From contig NZ_BIMF01000023.1 in the NCBI RefSeq assembly GCF_004000945.1, positions 1-64,000 on the forward strand: a DNA stretch of 64,000 nucleotides, written 5' to 3'. The notes under the pieces were generated by a model. It was given only the letters and a program-made list of their open reading frames with translations. It was not told the origin of the DNA and did no database searches. A program made the translations under genes and the position numbers. This stretch comes from Paenibacillus lautus NBRC 15380 (GTDB lineage Bacteria > Bacillota > Bacilli > Paenibacillales > Paenibacillaceae). This document shows positions 1-8,742 of the stretch, in pieces (the first letter of the stretch is position 1; each line of letters begins with the position of its first letter).

Positions 1-35
1 AAAGCGAGCCCCGGTCATGTCCGGGACTCGCTTTT
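1..35 (-). terminator. Intrinsic terminator of fabV
   Basis: A hairpin with arms AAAGCGAG and CTCGCTTT plus an inner CCGG/CCGG pair lies 6 bases past the fabV stop. On the minus strand it ends in a short T tract at the window edge. Confidence 0.7.
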
Positions 36-40
36 ACTCG

Positions 41-1231
41 TTAAATGGCTTTCGGATTATCGACCACAGGATTAACATCCGCATCGTAATCCACGCCGTC
101 GGTTTCAAAGCCGAACAGCTGGAAGAACTCGCGGCGGTAACCGGCTAGGTCCGTCAGTTCTTCAATATTTTCGCTCGTAACCTTGCTCCACAATTCGGCC
201 ACCTCGGCTTGCACGTCATCACGAAGTTCCCAATCGTCGATACGGATGCGCCCCTTCTCATCCACCGGCGTTTCTTGCCCTTTATAGAGACGATCGGAGA
301 ATAGACGATAGATCTGCTCGATGCAGCCCTCGTGCAGCCCCTTCTCCTTCATGACTTTGTACAGCGCCGACACGTACAGCGGAACGACCGGGATCGCCGA
401 GCTGGATTGGGTCACTAACGCTTTGCTGACCGTCACATAAGCGCGTCCGCCTCCGGCAGCAAGCTTCTCGTTCAATTTCAGCGCGGTTGCCTCCAGGTGA
501 TCCTTGGCTTGTCCAATGGATCCATCCCGATAAATGGCTTTGGTAATTTCGGAGCCGATATAGGAGAACGCAATCGTGGTCACATTAGGAGCCAATACGC
601 CGCCTTCCGCCAGCTCATTCATCCATAGTTCCCAATCATCGCCGCCCATCACCTCAACGGTGTTCTTTACTTCCTCTTCCGTGGCCGGCTCTATCGTTAC
701 CTCTGTCACTTCACCCGTATGGAAATTTACCGTCTTGTTGGTATAGGCTGGTCCGATCGGCTTCAATACGGAGCTGACCGTCTCGCCCGTGTCTGGCAGC
801 GTACGGCGCGCCGAAGCAACACTGTACACCACGAGATCAACCTGTCCCAGCTCTTTGCGGATAAGCTCCACCGTCTTGGCTTTGGTCTCTTGCGTGAAAG
901 CATCTCCCGTCACGCTGAACGACTTTAAGCCTGCGGCCTCCGCTGCCTTCTCGAAAGCGACCGAATTATACCAGCCTGCCGAAGCGGTCCGCTTCTCGGT
1001 TGCCTGGCTGGGACGATACACACCTACAGTATTTGCCCGGGAGCCGAAGGCGGCAGCAATTCTGGCCGACAAGCCGTACCCGGTGGAAGCGCCGATGACC
1101 AGCACATTGCGCGGCCCCTCGATTCCAGGCTGTTTTAACACATAATCAATCTGCTCCTGCACCTGGGCTTCGCAGCCTACAGGATGGGACGTGGTGCAAA
1201 TAAATCCGCGTGTTCTAGGTTTAATGATCAT
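41..1231 (-). CDS. fabV: FabV-type enoyl-ACP / trans-2-enoyl-CoA reductase
   Basis: This 396-aa protein matches FabV, the large SDR-like enoyl reductase that reduces the trans-2 double bond with NADH in the last step of fatty acid elongation. Residues 46-56 carry the nucleotide loop (IGASTGYGLSA). The FabV signature Y-x8-K is seen as Y234 and K243, close to the usual numbering, and the length is typical. FabV enzymes are known to resist triclosan. It stands alone: no other fab gene is nearby and a terminator follows directly. The ATG was kept because the protein starts with the family's usual MIIKPR motif. A role in acyl-CoA reduction rather than fatty acid synthesis cannot be excluded. Confidence 0.93.
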   Translation of the reverse strand: MIIKPRTRGFICTTSHPVGCEAQVQEQIDYVLKQPGIEGPRNVLVIGASTGYGLSARIAAAFGSRANTVGVYRPSQATEKRTASAGWYNSVAFEKAAEAAGLKSFSVTGDAFTQETKAKTVELIRKELGQVDLVVYSVASARRTLPDTGETVSSVLKPIGPAYTNKTVNFHTGEVTEVTIEPATEEEVKNTVEVMGGDDWELWMNELAEGGVLAPNVTTIAFSYIGSEITKAIYRDGSIGQAKDHLEATALKLNEKLAAGGGRAYVTVSKALVTQSSSAIPVVPLYVSALYKVMKEKGLHEGCIEQIYRLFSDRLYKGQETPVDEKGRIRIDDWELRDDVQAEVAELWSKVTSENIEELTDLAGYRREFFQLFGFETDGVDYDADVNPVVDNPKAI

Positions 1232-1350
1232 ATTTATATACCTCTCTTCCAGTACTCGTCGTCTGACACCATATGTATGGTCTTTTAAATTTCCTTTCTA
1301 TTTTAACTGTTTTTTGTGGAGAGAGGAAATCTTTTGACAGGAAAACCAAG

Positions 1351-1377
1351 AAAACCTCCCTTCAGAGTTATGGAGGC
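1351..1377 (-). terminator. Weak hairpin after the SDR gene
   Basis: On the minus strand CCTCC and GGAGG form a short stem followed by TTTTC, about 80 bases past the SDR stop. The stem is only five pairs with a 12-base loop, so this is a weak candidate. No other gene is seen between 1232 and 1455. Confidence 0.3.
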
Positions 1378-1455
1378 TTAAGCCTGGCATTCCTTCCAAA
1401 GAGAGGTTCTGTATGTTTAATGCTCTATATACGTTGCCATTAAATACCTAACGGA

Positions 1456-2205
1456 TTATTTGAATGAAGCATAGCCTTGGTCAGCCATGACCACGCTGCC
1501 TGTAATCGCAGCAGCTTCATCCAGAGACACGAGATACACGGTATCCGCTACAACTTCAGGCTGTGTTAATTCTCCGCCCATGACTTTGGCTTTCATGGAA
1601 TCCAGCATTCCTGAATCTTTATAGCCTTGGATAATCGGTGTATCCACTGCTCCGGGAGCAACGGCAACGACACGAATGCCATATGGTGCCAGTTCAAGCG
1701 CAGCCGATTTGCTCATCATGATGACGGCGCCTTTTGTAGCGTGGTAAGCAAATGTGCCAGGTGAAGCCAGGAATCCGAATACGGATGCTGTATTGATGAT
1801 AACGCCTTTAATACCAAGCTCTTTCATCTTTCTGCCTGCCGCAATAATACCGTAAGCAACCCCGTGCTGATTCACGTTAATGGTGCGATGATAGAGATCC
1901 ATATTTTGCTCGAGAACCGGTCCAGCCCCGCCAATACCCGCATTGTTGTGCATGACATCGATGCGGCCGTAAAGCTCAACCGCTTTATCCACAAGCGATT
2001 CGACGCTTTCTTGTTTGGAAACATCGACTTGAACGAAAGTGGCTTCGCCGCCTTCTTTTTTGATCATGTCCACCGTCTCTTGACCGGCAGCCTCATTATA
2101 ATCGGCAACGACGACACGATCGCCTTTTCTTGCAAATTTAAGGGAGACCTGACGACCGATTCCGCTCGCTCCGCCGGTAATTACCGCTACACGTTGTTCT
2201 GACAT
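1456..2205 (-). CDS. Short-chain dehydrogenase/reductase (SDR)
   Basis: A classical SDR oxidoreductase of 249 aa that uses NAD(P)H. The Rossmann motif TGGASGIG is at residues 10-17, NNAG at 87-90, and the catalytic set is S141, Y154, K158. D35 after the second strand suggests NAD preference. The substrate cannot be read from sequence. The ATG at 2205 was chosen because AGGAGG lies 8 bases upstream; an upstream in-frame start would add a poor 23-aa extension. It is transcribed away from the LysR gene at 2350, so that regulator probably controls it. Confidence 0.9.
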   Translation of the reverse strand: MSEQRVAVITGGASGIGRQVSLKFARKGDRVVVADYNEAAGQETVDMIKKEGGEATFVQVDVSKQESVESLVDKAVELYGRIDVMHNNAGIGGAGPVLEQNMDLYHRTINVNQHGVAYGIIAAGRKMKELGIKGVIINTASVFGFLASPGTFAYHATKGAVIMMSKSAALELAPYGIRVVAVAPGAVDTPIIQGYKDSGMLDSMKAKVMGGELTQPEVVADTVYLVSLDEAAAITGSVVMADQGYASFK

Positions 2206-2292
2206 TATCAATGACCTCCTAGGGTAAATTAGCGTTATTCTTTGAACATTGTGTGTCCATGTCCTTGTGTTCATTGTAACGCTGCGTTATAT

Positions 2293-2326
2293 TTAAGTAA
2301 ATTTAAACCTAATTAATATTACTTAA
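2293..2326. promoter_or_regulatory. Dyad between SDR and LysR genes, likely LysR operator
   Basis: Perfect 8-base arms TTAAGTAA (2293-2300) and TTACTTAA (2319-2326) are separated by 18 bases in the divergent intergenic region. The A+T-rich dyad and its place suit a LysR-type recognition site. The LysR start is 24 bases to the right, so the site could also mediate autoregulation. The assignment is inferred from position. Confidence 0.5.
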
Positions 2327-2349
2327 CTATAGATTAAGGATGAGGTCAT

Positions 2350-3249
2350 ATGAATCTTGAACAACTGGAATATATCGTGGAGACTGCCAAGACAGGATCG
2401 TTAACCAAAGCAGCCCAGAATTGCAACGTTACCCTTTCCGCCGTCAGCCAAGCGGTGTCCAGCCTGGAAGCCGAGTTCGGTTTCTCCTTGTTCACCCGAT
2501 CGCGGCTTGGTGCCGTTCCCACAGCCGAGGGCCAGCGAATTCTCCAGAAAGCCTATGCCATTTTGGAACAATTTCAGGAGCTGAAATCAGAGGCCGAAGG
2601 ATATTCCAACCTGCTGAGCGGATCTTTGCGGATTGCTACCGTTCCGGTACCCTTAACGCTGTCCATCGATGCCATTATTCAATTCAAAAAAGACTTTCCC
2701 CAAATCAAACTCGAAATCACGGAAAAAGCGACTCTTGATATTATTGAGGATATCAAACAAAATCATGCGGATATCGGTTTGATTTTTGTCGATGATTCCA
2801 TCATTCATCAACACCGCGGCCTCCATTTCGGCAAGCTGCTGGAGAGCAAATTCGTGGTCGGAGTCAGCCGTCAATCTCCACTCGCCATGCGGCAATCGAT
2901 CACGCCGGAAGAACTGCGTAAGTACCCCTTGGTTCTTTACAAGGATGACAGTCTGTTCAAACTGATGGATGTATTCGAGGAGCAGTACGGGGAAATGGAT
3001 CTGCTCTTCTCAACCAACCAGACGAGGGTCATACAGAAGGTCGTCGAAGAGAACGTAGCGGTCACGGTTGGGGTCGATTTGTCCTTCTCCAGCTTCACTC
3101 CCATACCTTCGGGAAACATCGTAACGCTTGAGCTGGAGATGCCCCCCGGCCACGCTGCTTCTTCATTCGGATGGGTACAGCCCGGAACCCACCATCTGTC
3201 GAAGCCGGCCTCGATCTTTCTGGACAAGCTGAAGCATCAGATTGGGTGA
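2350..3249 (+). CDS. LysR-family transcriptional regulator
   Basis: A 299-aa LysR-type regulator. Residues 1-60 form the winged helix-turn-helix (the helix pair spans about LTKAAQ to SAVSQAVSSLE), followed by a linker helix and a periplasmic-binding-protein-like effector domain from about residue 90. Length is normal. It is divergent from the SDR gene with 144 bases between starts, the classic arrangement for a LysR gene and its target. The ATG at 2350 has AAGGA 9 bases upstream. The inducer is unknown. Confidence 0.92.
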   Translation: MNLEQLEYIVETAKTGSLTKAAQNCNVTLSAVSQAVSSLEAEFGFSLFTRSRLGAVPTAEGQRILQKAYAILEQFQELKSEAEGYSNLLSGSLRIATVPVPLTLSIDAIIQFKKDFPQIKLEITEKATLDIIEDIKQNHADIGLIFVDDSIIHQHRGLHFGKLLESKFVVGVSRQSPLAMRQSITPEELRKYPLVLYKDDSLFKLMDVFEEQYGEMDLLFSTNQTRVIQKVVEENVAVTVGVDLSFSSFTPIPSGNIVTLELEMPPGHAASSFGWVQPGTHHLSKPASIFLDKLKHQIG

Positions 3250-3272
3250 ACGAAAGCTTTTGCTTCCAATAT

Positions 3273-3335
3273 AAAAAGCCAACCGGCGTAGGCGAGGCTG
3301 TTATCCAGTCCCCTGCTCTTCGGTTGGCTTTTTTT
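3273..3335. terminator. Bidirectional terminator between lysR and exoA
   Basis: AAAAAGCCAACCG pairs with CGGTTGGCTTTTT around a 37-base loop. There is an A run on the left and a T run on the right, so it can serve both converging genes. Confidence 0.75.
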
Positions 3336-3347
3336 AAAATCTGTATT

Positions 3348-4112
3348 TTAACGTAATGACTCGCTGAGCGTCAAACTCACCGGGCAGTGATCGCTTCCCA
3401 TCACATGGCAATCGATCTCGGCATCCTTCAGTTTCTCGGTTAAACGGGCGGACGTCAGAAAATAATCGATACGCCAGCCGATATTCCGCTCCCTTACCTT
3501 GGCCATATATGACCACCAGCTGTATACGTCCGTGCGATCCGGGTAGAAATAACGGAAGGAATCGATAAAGCCGGCTGCCAGCAGGTCGGTCATTTTGCCC
3601 CGCTCTTCCAGCGTGAAGCCGGAGTTGCCATGATTGGACTTGGCATTTTTCAGGTCGATTTCCTGATGCGCCACATTCAAGTCGCCGCATGCGATCACAG
3701 GTTTGCGTTCGTCAAGCTGAAGCAAGTAAGCACGGAACCGTTCCTCCCACTCCAGCCGATAATCCAGCCTGCTCAGGTCACGCTTCGCATTCGGCGTATA
3801 TACGTTCACAAGATAAAAGTCCTCAAACTCCAGCGTGATCACTCTGCCCTCCGGCTCGCTATCCTCCTCCAGACCATAGCGAACGGATAGTTGGGCGATT
3901 TTCGTAAATATCGCCGTTCCGGAATATCCCTTCTTCTCTGCATAATTCCAATATTGTTGATACTCCGGCCCCAAATCAAGCTCAATTTGCCCGGCTTGCA
4001 GCTTCGTCTCCTGCACGCAAAATATATCGGCATCCGCCTGTTGAAAATAATCCATAAAGCCCTTCGTTACACAGGCTCGCAATCCGTTGACGTTCCATGA
4101 CACTAACTTCAT
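3348..4112 (-). CDS. exoA: Exodeoxyribonuclease III (AP endonuclease)
   Basis: A 254-aa ExoIII/ExoA-family nuclease of base excision repair that cuts DNA at abasic sites and degrades 3' ends. Seen residues: N7 in the opening SWNVNGLR block, metal ligand E35 in CVQETKLQ, NVYTPN at 103-108, catalytic D144 and N146 in CGDLNVAH, and the C-terminal D241-H242 pair in GSDHCPV. The length matches Bacillus ExoA. The gene is monocistronic and converges on the LysR gene. Confidence 0.95.
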   Translation of the reverse strand: MKLVSWNVNGLRACVTKGFMDYFQQADADIFCVQETKLQAGQIELDLGPEYQQYWNYAEKKGYSGTAIFTKIAQLSVRYGLEEDSEPEGRVITLEFEDFYLVNVYTPNAKRDLSRLDYRLEWEERFRAYLLQLDERKPVIACGDLNVAHQEIDLKNAKSNHGNSGFTLEERGKMTDLLAAGFIDSFRYFYPDRTDVYSWWSYMAKVRERNIGWRIDYFLTSARLTEKLKDAEIDCHVMGSDHCPVSLTLSESLR

Positions 4113-4307
4113 TTACGCAACCTCCGTGGTATCCATATCGTATTAGCGTGTTGAATCTATGAATCTTCTAAATTCTATTATGTTATCATGTCACGGCTAA
4201 TACGAACAAGCAGCTTCGGGCGCGTTCATCATAACTTCATGAACAGAAAGAAGAGGCTTGCGTGCATAATCCCGCGCCAAATCAGGAACAACATAAACGT
4301 TCGCAAA

Positions 4308-4329
4308 GTACGATCATTCGTACGTTCGC
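4308..4329. promoter_or_regulatory. Inverted and direct repeats upstream of the 47-aa gene
   Basis: GTACGA (4308-4313) and TCGTAC (4318-4323) form a small dyad. The nonamer CGTTCGCAA occurs on both sides of it, at 4298-4306 and 4323-4331. It sits about 35 bases before the small-gene start and may be a regulator site. I cannot name the regulator. Confidence 0.3.
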
Positions 4330-4364
4330 AATCGATGAGAATCCCACATAAGGAGGAATACAGC

Positions 4365-4508
4365 ATGACAGGCAGAAACAGCAAACCTAAGAACGACGGT
4401 CCTTCCAGCAGCCCTGAACGTTTGGACCAATACGGTGATAAGCTTGCTTCCGAGAATGAGGAAGAGTTTACTTCGGCGGCCGAGGAGCACTGTCGGGATC
4501 AGGAATAA
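4365..4508 (+). CDS. Small acidic hypothetical protein, 47 aa
   Basis: A very hydrophilic, acidic 47-aa protein rich in Ser, Glu and Asp, with one Cys near the end. It has no membrane segment or signal peptide. I do not recognise a family. The start at 4365 is set by AAGGAGGAA eight bases upstream; the longer open frame to 4188 lacks a ribosome site. The strong ribosome site and the terminator right after the stop argue that it is a real gene. Confidence 0.6.
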   Translation: MTGRNSKPKNDGPSSSPERLDQYGDKLASENEEEFTSAAEEHCRDQE

Positions 4509-4553
4509 CGGATTTGATAAGACTGTCGATGCACATTCAATAATCACCGCAGC

Positions 4554-4596
4554 AAAAACACCCATCCATGCCAAGGTAATGAATGGGTGTTTTTCC
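4554..4596. terminator. Bidirectional terminator
   Basis: AAAAACACCCAT pairs with ATGGGTGTTTTT around a short loop. It lies between the small gene and the converging VOC gene and has A and T runs on the two sides. Confidence 0.75.
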
Positions 4597-4657
4597 TACT
4601 CAATCATCTGGGCAAACACGATGCCCGTCAGTTATAACCATTCTGCTTCTCGATTCG

Positions 4658-5032
4658 TTACTCCGTCACCCCGCAGCGGTTGCCGTCTGGATCCGTCAGG
4701 GAAAAGCCTCTGAACCCGCCAAAATCCTCAATTTCAGTCACGTCGGCTCCATTGGCAACCAATCGTTGATGAATTTCACTTACATTCGTGGTATGCAGGT
4801 TGAAATATTGCCCCACGCCATAATCATTCCTGGGAAAAACCGGATGCTTCACCTCATAGGACCGCACGAGGCAGAAGGATACCTTCTCATCGTTCATTCG
4901 CATGATCACCGCATTCGGTTCATCCGTGTGGATCACTTCAAACCCGAGCATATCCGTATACCATGCCGTTGAGCGTTTCAAATCACTCACCGGTACAAAA
5001 ATGCCAACGCCGTACAAAAGGATTTTTTTCAA
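4658..5032 (-). CDS. VOC-family (glyoxalase/bleomycin-resistance fold) protein
   Basis: A 124-aa protein of the vicinal oxygen chelate superfamily. Visible features are the opening strand GVGIFVPVSDL, the helix STAWYTDMLGFEV, a central pair near YFNLHTTN, and the family ending LTDPDGNRCGV. VOC proteins bind a metal and act on or sequester small molecules; the substrate is not readable. A TTG start at 5032 was chosen because GAGGAGG lies 8 bases upstream, while the in-frame ATG codons above it have no ribosome site. It follows the sigma-factor remnant on the same strand. Confidence 0.82.
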   Translation of the reverse strand: MKKILLYGVGIFVPVSDLKRSTAWYTDMLGFEVIHTDEPNAVIMRMNDEKVSFCLVRSYEVKHPVFPRNDYGVGQYFNLHTTNVSEIHQRLVANGADVTEIEDFGGFRGFSLTDPDGNRCGVTE

Positions 5033-5095
5033 AAAAACTTCCTCCTCTTTGATTTGATTATATAGCATCTGACACATAAGAAACGAAATTTCAGG

Positions 5096-5365
5096 CTATA
5101 ACCAAACAGCGTCAAAATATAATGTTTTGTTCCGTAAGTTTCCACACGTTTCCATCCGGATCTTCCACGCGTTGCTTGCGATGCGATATAAGTAGGCATT
5201 GGACAGATGTTTTCCACGATCGGTTTCAACCGCTCGCATCACCTTTATCATGACATCCTGAAGCAGATCCTCCGCTTCCCATGGATCCCCTGAGATTCGC
5301 ATACAGTATCGGTGCAGCTTCGCCTGCACATTGGATAAGTCCGGCATATACTTCGGCATCATCAT
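5096..5365 (-). pseudogene. Truncated ECF sigma factor (region 2 only)
   Basis: The 89-aa frame carries an ECF sigma-70 region 2: LHRYCMRISGDPWEAEDLLQDVMIKVMRA, then LSNAYLYRIASNAW. In an intact factor the chain goes on through a linker into region 4, which binds the -35 element. Here it stops after about 20 unrelated residues, and no region 4 is found in any frame downstream. I infer a remnant of a once complete sigma gene, perhaps deleted when the VOC gene came to lie beside it. GAGGTGGGA before the ATG cluster at 5365 suggests it is still translated. A natural anti-sigma-like peptide is possible but unproven. Confidence 0.6.
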
Positions 5366-5450
5366 TCCCACCTCGCTAACTAGTTCTGTGAGTGCCCACG
5401 TTTTCCTGCTGAATGTTTGCGACGTCCTTGTTCCATATACGCATCCATAC

Positions 5451-5485
5451 AAAAAACCGCCTCCCCACTAATGTGGGAAGACGGC
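5451..5485 (-). terminator. Terminator of the iron-binding lipoprotein gene
   Basis: On the minus strand a stem built from GCCG, TTCCCAC, GTGGGGA and CGG is followed by six T residues, about 25 bases past the stop at 5508. Confidence 0.8.
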
Positions 5486-5507
5486 TGATTGCTCGAGCTG
5501 ACCGCGT

Positions 5508-6524
5508 TTATTTCACCAAGCTCTCCAGCACGTCATCAATGATCTGGCTGTTGGCAATCGTACCGGTATACAGCCAGCTTGTATCTTTTCCATATTCATA
5601 GATGTTGCCGTTCTTAACGGCCGGAATATTCGCCCAGAGCGGATCCTGGAGCACTTCGGCCCCTTCGCCGTCGCTGTTAATAAAGAACAGATGATCCGCG
5701 TCGAGCTCGGCCAATTTCTCCAGGGAAATGGAGGACCAGTTGCCCGTAGCCGCTGCCGAGATTTCCTTCACCACGTCCGGCACCGTAAGTCCCAAGTCGC
5801 CGTACATAACGGCTCCGCTGGACAACGTCTCGCTAACGACGAACAATTTACCGCCGACAAGCCAAATCGCTGCAGCAGATTCACCGCCGATCGATTGCTG
5901 GATTTTCTCCTTGGCATCCTTTGCCTTCTGCTCGTATTGATCGAGCGCCGCTTGCGCTTCCTCCTCCATGCCAAAGATTTCCCCCACTTTCTTCAGCTCT
6001 TCGCGCCAATCGTTATTGACCTCATTGCCGATGACGTAGGTTGGAGCAATCTTCTCGTATTGGCTGTACTTGTTGCCTTCTACCATGGAAGCCGAGTCCA
6101 TGATCAATAAATCCGGCTGGAAGCTCGCTACCGCTTCAAAGGGAAGATCATGCTCAATCGTAGGCACATCCTTCAATGAGTCCTGCAGATAATCCTGGAC
6201 GCTTCCGCCTTTGACCGACCACTGCGCGATCGGGGTAATCCCTAACGCCACCAGGTTATCCTCCAAGTAAGAAGCAATCACCCGTTTCGGCTCGGCTGGA
6301 ATTTTCACCTCATGGCCCATGGCGTCTGTCAGTGTCCGTTCCGTCTTGGCTTCTGTGCTTCCTTCGTCCGGCTTGGCTTCGGTGCCGTTGTTCTGGTCAC
6401 TTGGCGCTTGGGCCTCCGTTGGCTCGTTCCCGGCTGCTTCCTTGCTATTTCCACAAGCTGCAAGCAGCGTGAAAGCTGCCAAAACTCCTGCGATTATCCA
6501 TATTTTTTTCTTGAACCGACTCAT
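5508..6524 (-). CDS. Siderophore-iron ABC transporter binding lipoprotein
   Basis: A 338-aa Fe(III)-siderophore binding lipoprotein of the FhuD/FepB class. A signal peptide ends in the lipobox LAAC with the lipidated Cys at 24, followed by an acidic, low-complexity spacer to about residue 60. The binding domain opens with ERTLTDAMGHEVKIPAEPKRVIA, typical of the class. It docks on the membrane surface with the FecCD-type permeases encoded divergently at 6670-8723. Layout and lengths resemble B. subtilis yfiY beside yfiZ-yfhA (hydroxamate or citrate-type siderophores), but the ligand is an inference. A Fur box lies between the two units. Confidence 0.9.
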   Translation of the reverse strand: MSRFKKKIWIIAGVLAAFTLLAACGNSKEAAGNEPTEAQAPSDQNNGTEAKPDEGSTEAKTERTLTDAMGHEVKIPAEPKRVIASYLEDNLVALGITPIAQWSVKGGSVQDYLQDSLKDVPTIEHDLPFEAVASFQPDLLIMDSASMVEGNKYSQYEKIAPTYVIGNEVNNDWREELKKVGEIFGMEEEAQAALDQYEQKAKDAKEKIQQSIGGESAAAIWLVGGKLFVVSETLSSGAVMYGDLGLTVPDVVKEISAAATGNWSSISLEKLAELDADHLFFINSDGEGAEVLQDPLWANIPAVKNGNIYEYGKDTSWLYTGTIANSQIIDDVLESLVK

Positions 6525-6604
6525 TGTTACAGATCCCCTTTATGTATATTTTTTCTGCCTAGATCACTAGCAATCTTAGGATGAAGTGATATAATAATAA
6601 CCAT

Positions 6605-6623
6605 GATAATGAAATTCATTCTC
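6605..6623. promoter_or_regulatory. Fur box
   Basis: GATAATGAAATTCATTCTC matches 16 of 19 positions of the classical Fur box. It sits between the divergent binding-protein and permease genes, so iron-loaded Fur would repress both. Confidence 0.85.
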
Positions 6624-6669
6624 AATTACAATACGTTATTTAAAATTTTTTATCAACATGAAGGTTTAG

Positions 6670-7716
6670 GTGACTATGCAAGCAAATCAGCCCATGAACA
6701 AAACAACCGCAAAATCCATCTACCGCCCCAAGACGGCCGCGGCCGTCATTCTGCTGGGGCTTGGTCTGCTGGCTGCCGCGATGGCATCCTCCATTATCTA
6801 TGGCGCTTCGAATATTAAATTGTCCACCATATGGGAGGCGTTTGTTCGATTCGATGCCCATTCCACCTCGCACCAGATTATCCAGAGACTGCGCATGCCG
6901 AGGGCCTTGGCAGCTGCGCTGATCGGCGGTTCCCTGGCTGTTTCGGGAGCCATCATGCAGGGGATGACAAGGAACGCGCTTGCTTCCCCTTCCATTATGG
7001 GAGTCACCGCAGGTGCCACTTTCATGATGTCGATCGGGTTTGCCTTTATGGAATCGCCGTCCATCACCGCGCTCATGCTGCTGTCTTTTGCAGGTGCAGG
7101 CCTTGGGGCCGGACTCGTACTTCTGATCGGCTCGTTATCCAAGCGGGGACTGACGCCTGTTAAGCTCGCTCTGGCCGGATCAGCCGTTACCGCGCTTCTG
7201 AGCTCGATTTCCTCAGCCATTGCCATCCGCTATAACGTTGCCAAGGATATCAGCTTCTGGTATGCCGGAGGCGTGTCGGGCGTGCAATGGGTGAACGTGA
7301 AGCTTCTCATCCCCGTCGCGATTGTCGGGCTGCTGATTGCGCTGGCGCTCAGCAGATCCATTACCGTCATGAGCCTGGGCGAAGAGGTCGCTACCGGGCT
7401 TGGCCAAAAAACGGGTGTCGTGAAGTTCCTGGGCACGCTTGTTGTGCTGCTGCTCACGGGCGCAGCGGTAGCTGTGGGCGGAACGATCGGATTCGTGGGG
7501 CTTGTCATCCCGCATATCGTTCGCTTCATCGTAGGTCCTGACTATCGGCTGATCATCCCTTGCTCCGCTGTCATGGGAGCACTTCTGCTGGTGTTTGCCG
7601 ATGTGGGGGCGCGGATGATCAACCCTCCGTTCGAGACGCCAGTCGGCGCAATTACGGCCATGATCGGCGTTCCTTTCTTCCTCTATCTTGCACGTCGGGA
7701 AGGGAGGGGGCTGTAA
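6670..7716 (+). CDS. FecCD-type siderophore ABC permease, first subunit
   Basis: A 348-aa polytopic inner-membrane permease of the FecCD/BtuC family, with about 9-10 hydrophobic segments. Family blocks are visible: RMPRALAAALIGGSLAVSGAIMQGMTRNALASP near residue 75 and the cytoplasmic coupling region followed by GTIGFVGLVIPHIVRF near residue 275. It forms a heterodimer with the next gene product. The GTG at 6670 (GAAGG 5 bases upstream) and the ATG at 6676 are both possible starts. No ATPase gene follows, so an ATPase encoded elsewhere must power the system. Confidence 0.92.
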   Translation: MTMQANQPMNKTTAKSIYRPKTAAAVILLGLGLLAAAMASSIIYGASNIKLSTIWEAFVRFDAHSTSHQIIQRLRMPRALAAALIGGSLAVSGAIMQGMTRNALASPSIMGVTAGATFMMSIGFAFMESPSITALMLLSFAGAGLGAGLVLLIGSLSKRGLTPVKLALAGSAVTALLSSISSAIAIRYNVAKDISFWYAGGVSGVQWVNVKLLIPVAIVGLLIALALSRSITVMSLGEEVATGLGQKTGVVKFLGTLVVLLLTGAAVAVGGTIGFVGLVIPHIVRFIVGPDYRLIIPCSAVMGALLLVFADVGARMINPPFETPVGAITAMIGVPFFLYLARREGRGL

Positions 7717-7718
7717 CG

Positions 7719-8723
7719 ATGAATACAACGCGAAAAATCATGTCCGTGTCGATGATCCTGCTGCTGGCCATATTAGCTGTGTTTCTGGTCAGCCTGAATA
7801 TGGGAACGATGAAAATCCCGCTGGCTGAGGTCATTAAAGCATTCAACGGGACAGGATCTGAGCAAAATTATACCGTTCTGATGCACTTTCGTTTACCACG
7901 CATGGTCATTGCCATCCTGATCGGTGCAGGAATCGCCGTCTCCGGCGCTATTCTGCAGAGTGTTTCGCGGAACGCGCTGGCAGACCCGGGCATCCTAGGT
8001 ATTAATTCCGGAGCTGGACTGGCCGTCGTGCTGTATATCTTTTATTTCCAGGGCAGCTCGTTCAGCTCCGGCATATGGTCCGTCTATATTATGCCTTTTG
8101 CTGCCCTATTCGGTGCGTTTCTTGCCGCCTTTCTCATATATTCGCTGGCCTGGAAGCAAGGTGTAACGCCGATCCGGCTGGTGCTTGTGGGGATTGGCAT
8201 CAACGCGGCCTTCGGCGCGCTTATTATCGTGTTCCAGCTCATGATGGACCCTAACAATTTCATGCAGGCTACCATCTGGCTGTCCGGAAGCATTTGGGGC
8301 GCAAGCTGGGAATATGTCGTTGCGATCCTTCCGTGGATCCTTCTGCTGATTCCCTGGGCAGTGTACAAATCGCAACATTTGAATGTGCTCAACCTGGGGG
8401 ACCACACGGCAGCGGGACTTGGGGTCACGGTAGAACGCGAGCGAAGAACGCTGCTGTTCATCTCCGTTGCCCTGGCTGGCGCCTGCGTGGCCGTAGGCGG
8501 CGGCATCGCGTTCCTGGGACTGGTTGCACCGCATCTGGCGCGTAAGCTGGTGGGTCCCCGCCATCAGGGAATGCTGCCGGTCTCCGCGTTACTCGGCTCG
8601 CTGGTGCTGCTTGTGGCCGATATGATCGGCAAGAACTTGATGGCCCCTTCCGAGATTCCGGTTGGATTAGTCGTTTCATGTCTCGGAGCACCCTACTTTA
8701 TTTATTTGTTGATCAAGGATTAA
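7719..8723 (+). CDS. FecCD-type siderophore ABC permease, second subunit
   Basis: A 334-aa FecCD-family permease, homologous to and co-transcribed with the previous gene, starting 2 bases after its stop. The conserved block RLPRMVIAILIGAGIAVSGA and the downstream GGIAFLGLVAPHLARKLVG block are both seen. The ATG at 7719 has GGGAGGGGG directly upstream; the longer frame to 7560 lies inside the preceding gene and is not used. A strong terminator follows. The pair matches the YfiZ/YfhA layout in B. subtilis, where a shared ATPase is encoded elsewhere. Confidence 0.92.
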   Translation: MNTTRKIMSVSMILLLAILAVFLVSLNMGTMKIPLAEVIKAFNGTGSEQNYTVLMHFRLPRMVIAILIGAGIAVSGAILQSVSRNALADPGILGINSGAGLAVVLYIFYFQGSSFSSGIWSVYIMPFAALFGAFLAAFLIYSLAWKQGVTPIRLVLVGIGINAAFGALIIVFQLMMDPNNFMQATIWLSGSIWGASWEYVVAILPWILLLIPWAVYKSQHLNVLNLGDHTAAGLGVTVERERRTLLFISVALAGACVAVGGGIAFLGLVAPHLARKLVGPRHQGMLPVSALLGSLVLLVADMIGKNLMAPSEIPVGLVVSCLGAPYFIYLLIKD

Positions 8724-8742
8724 TTGAATGAGTTTAAAAAAG

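Noticed and set aside
4298..4331. LexA box near the 47-aa gene
   Set aside because: The repeats contain GTTCG, but the expected CGAAC-N4-GTTCG spacing is not found.
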